Part shown: piece after piece, positions 13,058 through 15,707 of the stretch | How the letters are laid out: each line of letters opens with the position of its first letter | How positions within the stretch are numbered: the stretch's first letter is position 1 | Assembly: GCA_025363325.1 (NCBI GenBank) | Contig: JANYEF010000512.1 | Coordinates: 1 to 15,707, forward strand | DNA length: 15,707 bases | Direction: 5' to 3' | From: Nitrospira sp. | Lineage (GTDB): Bacteria; Nitrospirota; Nitrospiria; Nitrospirales; Nitrospiraceae | Program-made: the position numbers and the translations under genes | Notes under the pieces: generated by a model | The model's database searches: none | What the model was told of the DNA's origin: nothing | Seen by the model: the letters and a program-made list of their open reading frames with translations, nothing else

Positions 13058-13990
13058 CTATTGTGACGCCGCGGGGCTGTTGCCAACCTCTATATCGCTA
13101 TCGCTCGCACAGCGAAACCCAATCGTAATATCCGTTCGCCATAGCTTCGCGGCAAATCGTTTGGATAGCCGAACGTTATGCTCGGTCTCTCGCCACGACC
13201 CTCCGCGCACGACTTTCAAATCGCCGGTGTCTGGCCCTTTCGGATCGCGATAGGGCGCTTTCTGGTAGTAGTGTTCATCGTACGTATCCGTGACCCATTC
13301 CGCGACGTTCCCCGTCATGTCATAGATTCCGTAGGGGCTTCGCCCGGACTCGAACGATCCAGGAGGGGCGAGATACCGATACCCGTCTTCACTTCCATCC
13401 GCGTTGGCATTAGCGAGACCGTTCATGAAGGTGTCGCCCCACGCATACTTCCGCTTTCCTTCACCTCGTCCGGCTTTTTCCCATTCCGCTTCCGTGGGAA
13501 GACGCTTTCCCGCCCATTTGCAATAGGCCCCCGCCTCGTCCCATGTCATGCTCATCGCCGCAAACTCGGGCTTCAGCAGCTTGGACTGATCGTCTTCAAA
13601 CACTTCGATCTTGGGCAGCGGTCGCTTCGTCATTTTGGCGAACCGGGCATATTCTTCTTGCGACACCTCTTTCTTGTCGAGATAGAATGCCTTGAGATAC
13701 ACTTGACGCTCTGGCGCCTCATCCGGGTCGCCATCTTTACTGCCCATGATGAACGGGCCTTCGGGAACCTGCACCATTTCTCGGCCTTCATCACCTATTT
13801 TCGTTTTATACATGGAATAATCCAGCGAGGGTGCGCTGCTCGGGGCAGGGCGAGCCTCGGTCTTGATTGACAAGGCCAGTGCTTTCATCTGCTTCGATTT
13901 GTAGGACTCATAGACCAGCAGGCTAATCATCAGGATGAACGACCCAAAGACAAACACGATCGAACCGATAAGCACTCCCCTATTTTCCAT
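13058..13990 (-). CDS. Membrane-anchored SUMF1/FGE-fold protein, catalytic cysteines absent
   Basis: The 310 residues have an N-terminal helix (about 6-27), a linker, and a SUMF1 domain (about 70-296). Motifs are MVQVPEGPFIMG (72-83), KRLPTEAEWEKAGRG (162-176), GNVAEWV (227-233), VVRGGSW (260-266) and TIGFRC (289-294). The segment after RGGSW (267-288) contains no cysteine, so a copper-dependent formylglycine-generating activity is not expected. It is a diverged paralogue of the next gene, which starts 2 bp after its stop. AAGGAG lies 11 bases before the ATG, a longer spacing than usual. The likely role is a periplasmic scaffold or assembly factor for neighbouring membrane proteins. That is inference. 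Confidence 0.82.
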   Translation of the reverse strand: MENRGVLIGSIVFVFGSFILMISLLVYESYKSKQMKALALSIKTEARPAPSSAPSLDYSMYKTKIGDEGREMVQVPEGPFIMGSKDGDPDEAPERQVYLKAFYLDKKEVSQEEYARFAKMTKRPLPKIEVFEDDQSKLLKPEFAAMSMTWDEAGAYCKWAGKRLPTEAEWEKAGRGEGKRKYAWGDTFMNGLANANADGSEDGYRYLAPPGSFESGRSPYGIYDMTGNVAEWVTDTYDEHYYQKAPYRDPKGPDTGDLKVVRGGSWRETEHNVRLSKRFAAKLWRTDITIGFRCASDSDIEVGNSPAASQ

Positions 13991-14030
13991 CGCGTCTCAT
14001 ACTCCTTCGATTGTGCATGACATGGAGGGA

Positions 14031-14396
14031 TCAGCTGGCTTCAGATGCAGCTTTCTTTGCCGCGCGCATATCCAGCAACATCGAGATCTGCACACCGAGA
14101 AATCCACCCATGGCAGCGCCGGCTCCCGCGCCCACGGATATTCTCTCCGAACCGGCAATAAGCCAGGCAAGCGCCCCGCCCAACAGCGTTCCCGTCAAAA
14201 TACTCACCAGAAAACGTCGTCCACCCATAAACCCAATGACTCCGCCGAGCACCAACCCAATCCCGCTCGCAATCGGCATGATGCCGCTGCCCATAATGAT
14301 CCCGATGAGCGTCCCGACCGTTCCCATCACGGCCACGCCGAACAGGATATCGAACACCTTTAAGGGCGCCGCTTGTTCCGTGCCTGACTCGATCAT
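14031..14396 (-). CDS. Small glycine-rich membrane protein of unknown function
   Basis: The 121 residues contain three or four hydrophobic segments (about 12-34, 38-57, 61-81, 84-107) dense in glycine. GxxxG-like patterns such as GVAVMGTVGTLIG suggest tight helix packing or oligomerisation. The N-terminus is short and polar, and the C-terminus (MRAAKKAASEAS) is basic and probably cytoplasmic. I do not recognise a family. No clear ribosome site precedes ATG 14396, so the start is less certain than for its neighbours. It lies 27 bp after the DUF3047 gene and 40 bp before the first SUMF1 gene, so it is probably in the same operon. Confidence 0.65.
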   Translation of the reverse strand: MIESGTEQAAPLKVFDILFGVAVMGTVGTLIGIIMGSGIMPIASGIGLVLGGVIGFMGGRRFLVSILTGTLLGGALAWLIAGSERISVGAGAGAAMGGFLGVQISMLLDMRAAKKAASEAS

Positions 14397-14423
14397 GCTA
14401 ACAACAGTCCATAGTCCATGTTT

Positions 14424-15080
14424 CTAGCGTCCAGTGCGCGCGACCATCGAACCAAAATCGATTTCTACGCCGGGCCCTGAGATGATCGAAATGCCCCAGG
14501 CTTTGGCAGCTGGTTCATGCCGGTGAATCCGTTTGAAATCTTCGTAGACGTTCACCCGTTCCTCAAACCACTGACCGACATCCTTCGTGCCGCTTTGCAC
14601 CACGATCTCCGAGCCACTGAACATGCCCCCCTCGGTCAGCGTACCCTCGGGCTTGGTGGCACTCCAGACATACTTCGTAAACACAGGAATGAACATCAGG
14701 TCGGTATCCAACGAGGCATAGATTGCCGCAATAGGCTCATTTTCCGTCGTGGCTTTTTGCAGGCGCCAACGCCAGGTGAGGACCGGAAAGGCCTTCGGGT
14801 CCCAATCGATCTTCTTTTTCTTGATCCTCTGTCCCGCATCCTTCGCTGCCAGAAAATTCACACCGTTCTCTGTCTGGACCTTATACGCATCCCGCCCCTT
14901 GGACTCACTCCGTTGACTTTCATTATCCCAATTCGAGGGAAATCCGTCCGCTTCTTTTGCCTGAAAATCCTCCAGGATCAAGGATTGGCTTTGGGCTGAG
15001 ACCGCACCCTGCATCACGAAGCTCCCACACACCACCAGCCCGACCGCGAGACATCTCCGGATCATCACCCCTCGCCTCAT
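14424..15080 (-). CDS. Secreted DUF3047 family protein
   Basis: The 218-residue protein has a signal peptide (about 1-29, cleavage near VSA-QS) and matches the DUF3047 pattern. It shows an early FPSNWDNE region, YKVQTENGVNFLAAK (66-80), a central PVLTWRWRLQKA, a YVWSATKPEG stretch, VVQSGTKDVGQW, and a late KAWGISIISGPGVEIDFG that ends the beta-rich domain. The family function is unknown; members are exported, probably periplasmic. AAGGGG seven bases before ATG 15080 supports this start. It follows the partial oxidase gene by 20 bp, so it is likely co-transcribed with that oxidase and may take part in its assembly or in envelope upkeep. Confidence 0.75.
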   Translation of the reverse strand: MRRGVMIRRCLAVGLVVCGSFVMQGAVSAQSQSLILEDFQAKEADGFPSNWDNESQRSESKGRDAYKVQTENGVNFLAAKDAGQRIKKKKIDWDPKAFPVLTWRWRLQKATTENEPIAAIYASLDTDLMFIPVFTKYVWSATKPEGTLTEGGMFSGSEIVVQSGTKDVGQWFEERVNVYEDFKRIHRHEPAAKAWGISIISGPGVEIDFGSMVARTGR

Positions 15081-15100
15081 ACTACTACCCCTTTCGGTTT

Positions 15101-15707
15101 TTATGCCTCTTGCGACGACGGCGGCGCCAGTGCCGTTGCATTTCCCTTGGCCAACTCTTCTCCCATCGCAGACGACTGGTCACGCTGACACATCCAGAAT
15201 AGGGTGAGCACCGCGCCCCAGAACACCATCATATTCAGTGTCACCATCTTCGCAGCGAACGCGAAGTCCGGTGTAAAAGCCCATGGAGAGACATCGGCCA
15301 TCAACTCACTCACATGCCACGCCAACCGTCCGGATGAACGGATGTATCCCATGAGACCCATCACCCACGTGAATGCCGCAGCCAGTCCGAACAAACCAGC
15401 CATGCCCCTGAGGGAAATCTTTCCCCACTGGACCGGCCCAAGAACGACCGCCCCTTTGAGCATCATGCGATTGATGACCACACCGACCACAAGGACCGTC
15501 AACGTGGTTGCCGCCTGCGGCGACGACAGCCCGACACGGAGATTCGCCGGCAGATAGTACCCATACACTGAGAGCCAGATAACGTTGAGCGCCCCTAGGA
15601 AGAACAGCGCGCCGATGAGGATGTTCCCTCTCTTGATCCAGGACACGACCATCGTTCGATTGGCGCGACGGTAATACATGAAACTCATAGTGGTCACGAG
15701 AATCATG
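15101..15707 (-). CDS. Second cytochrome bd-like oxidase subunit (C-terminal part, cut by window edge)
   Basis: Only the last 200 or so residues are visible; the gene continues beyond the right edge, so the first ATG in view (15706) is internal. It aligns without gaps over most of its length with the C-terminal third of the bd-like oxidase at 9614-11527, with roughly half the residues identical by eye. Shared stretches include VSW...GNI, YGYY.PAN.RVGLS.PQ.ATTL, WGKIS.R, and AFTW.MGLMGYIRSS.RL.WHV. The C-terminal tail differs, being Gln/Ala/Ser-rich rather than Gly/Pro-rich. The two genes are probably paralogues from a duplication. This copy is followed by DUF3047 and SUMF1-type genes rather than by cytochromes c, so its electron path or regulation may differ. 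Confidence 0.85.
   Translation of the reverse strand, partial: MILVTTMSFMYYRRANRTMVVSWIKRGNILIGALFFLGALNVIWLSVYGYYLPANLRVGLSSPQAATTLTVLVVGVVINRMMLKGAVVLGPVQWGKISLRGMAGLFGLAAAFTWVMGLMGYIRSSGRLAWHVSELMADVSPWAFTPDFAFAAKMVTLNMMVFWGAVLTLFWMCQRDQSSAMGEELAKGNATALAPPSSQEA

Noticed and set aside
13178..13870. A 230-codon plus-strand frame antisense to the second SUMF1 gene
   Set aside because: The sense frame has intact SUMF1 motifs throughout; the antisense product is Arg/Phe-rich and resembles nothing.

Overview
The window most resembles the genome of a Nitrospira-like bacterium (phylum Nitrospirota). The basis is a large cytochrome bd-like oxidase subunit without a visible CydB partner, sitting in an operon with several membrane-bound c-type cytochromes. 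One of these carries an ethylbenzene-dehydrogenase/NxrC-type heme domain. A TIR-bounded short repeat of a kind I remember from Nitrospira genomes supports the same view. The taxonomic call is inference from gene content. Every confident gene is on the minus strand, so the biological order runs from high to low coordinates.

Right block (15707 to 12165): the C-terminal third of a second bd-like oxidase subunit, cut by the window edge. It is followed by a secreted DUF3047 protein, a small glycine-rich membrane protein, and two adjacent membrane-anchored proteins with formylglycine-generating-enzyme (SUMF1) folds. Both SUMF1 proteins lack the catalytic cysteines. Gaps are 2 to 40 bp, so these genes are probably co-transcribed.

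Central block (about 12100 to 5241): a well-bounded transcription unit. It starts at a perfect consensus sigma70-type promoter (TTGACA, 17 bp, TATAAT) and ends at a clear intrinsic terminator. In order it encodes two unlisted 40-residue single-membrane-span peptides, the full-length bd-like oxidase subunit, a four-span diheme cytochrome c, a five-span monoheme cytochrome c, and a periplasmic diheme protein fused to an NxrC/EbdC-like heme b domain with a C-terminal anchor. The likely product is a membrane respiratory complex in which c-type hemes feed or drain the bd-like core. The two small peptides are candidates for accessory subunits analogous to CydX. A possible plus-strand 34-residue membrane peptide overlaps the promoter.

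Left block (5220 to 1): housekeeping genes. These are mobA (molybdenum cofactor guanylylation, needed for enzymes such as nitrite oxidoreductase), a GT9 heptosyltransferase-like glycosyltransferase, argS with its own promoter, tgt, a 167-bp inverted-repeat-bounded element, and the first 19 codons of a probable yajC. The tgt-yajC order is the widespread arrangement upstream of secDF. No tRNA, rRNA, CRISPR or transposase gene was seen, and no gene-free stretch exceeds 300 bp.
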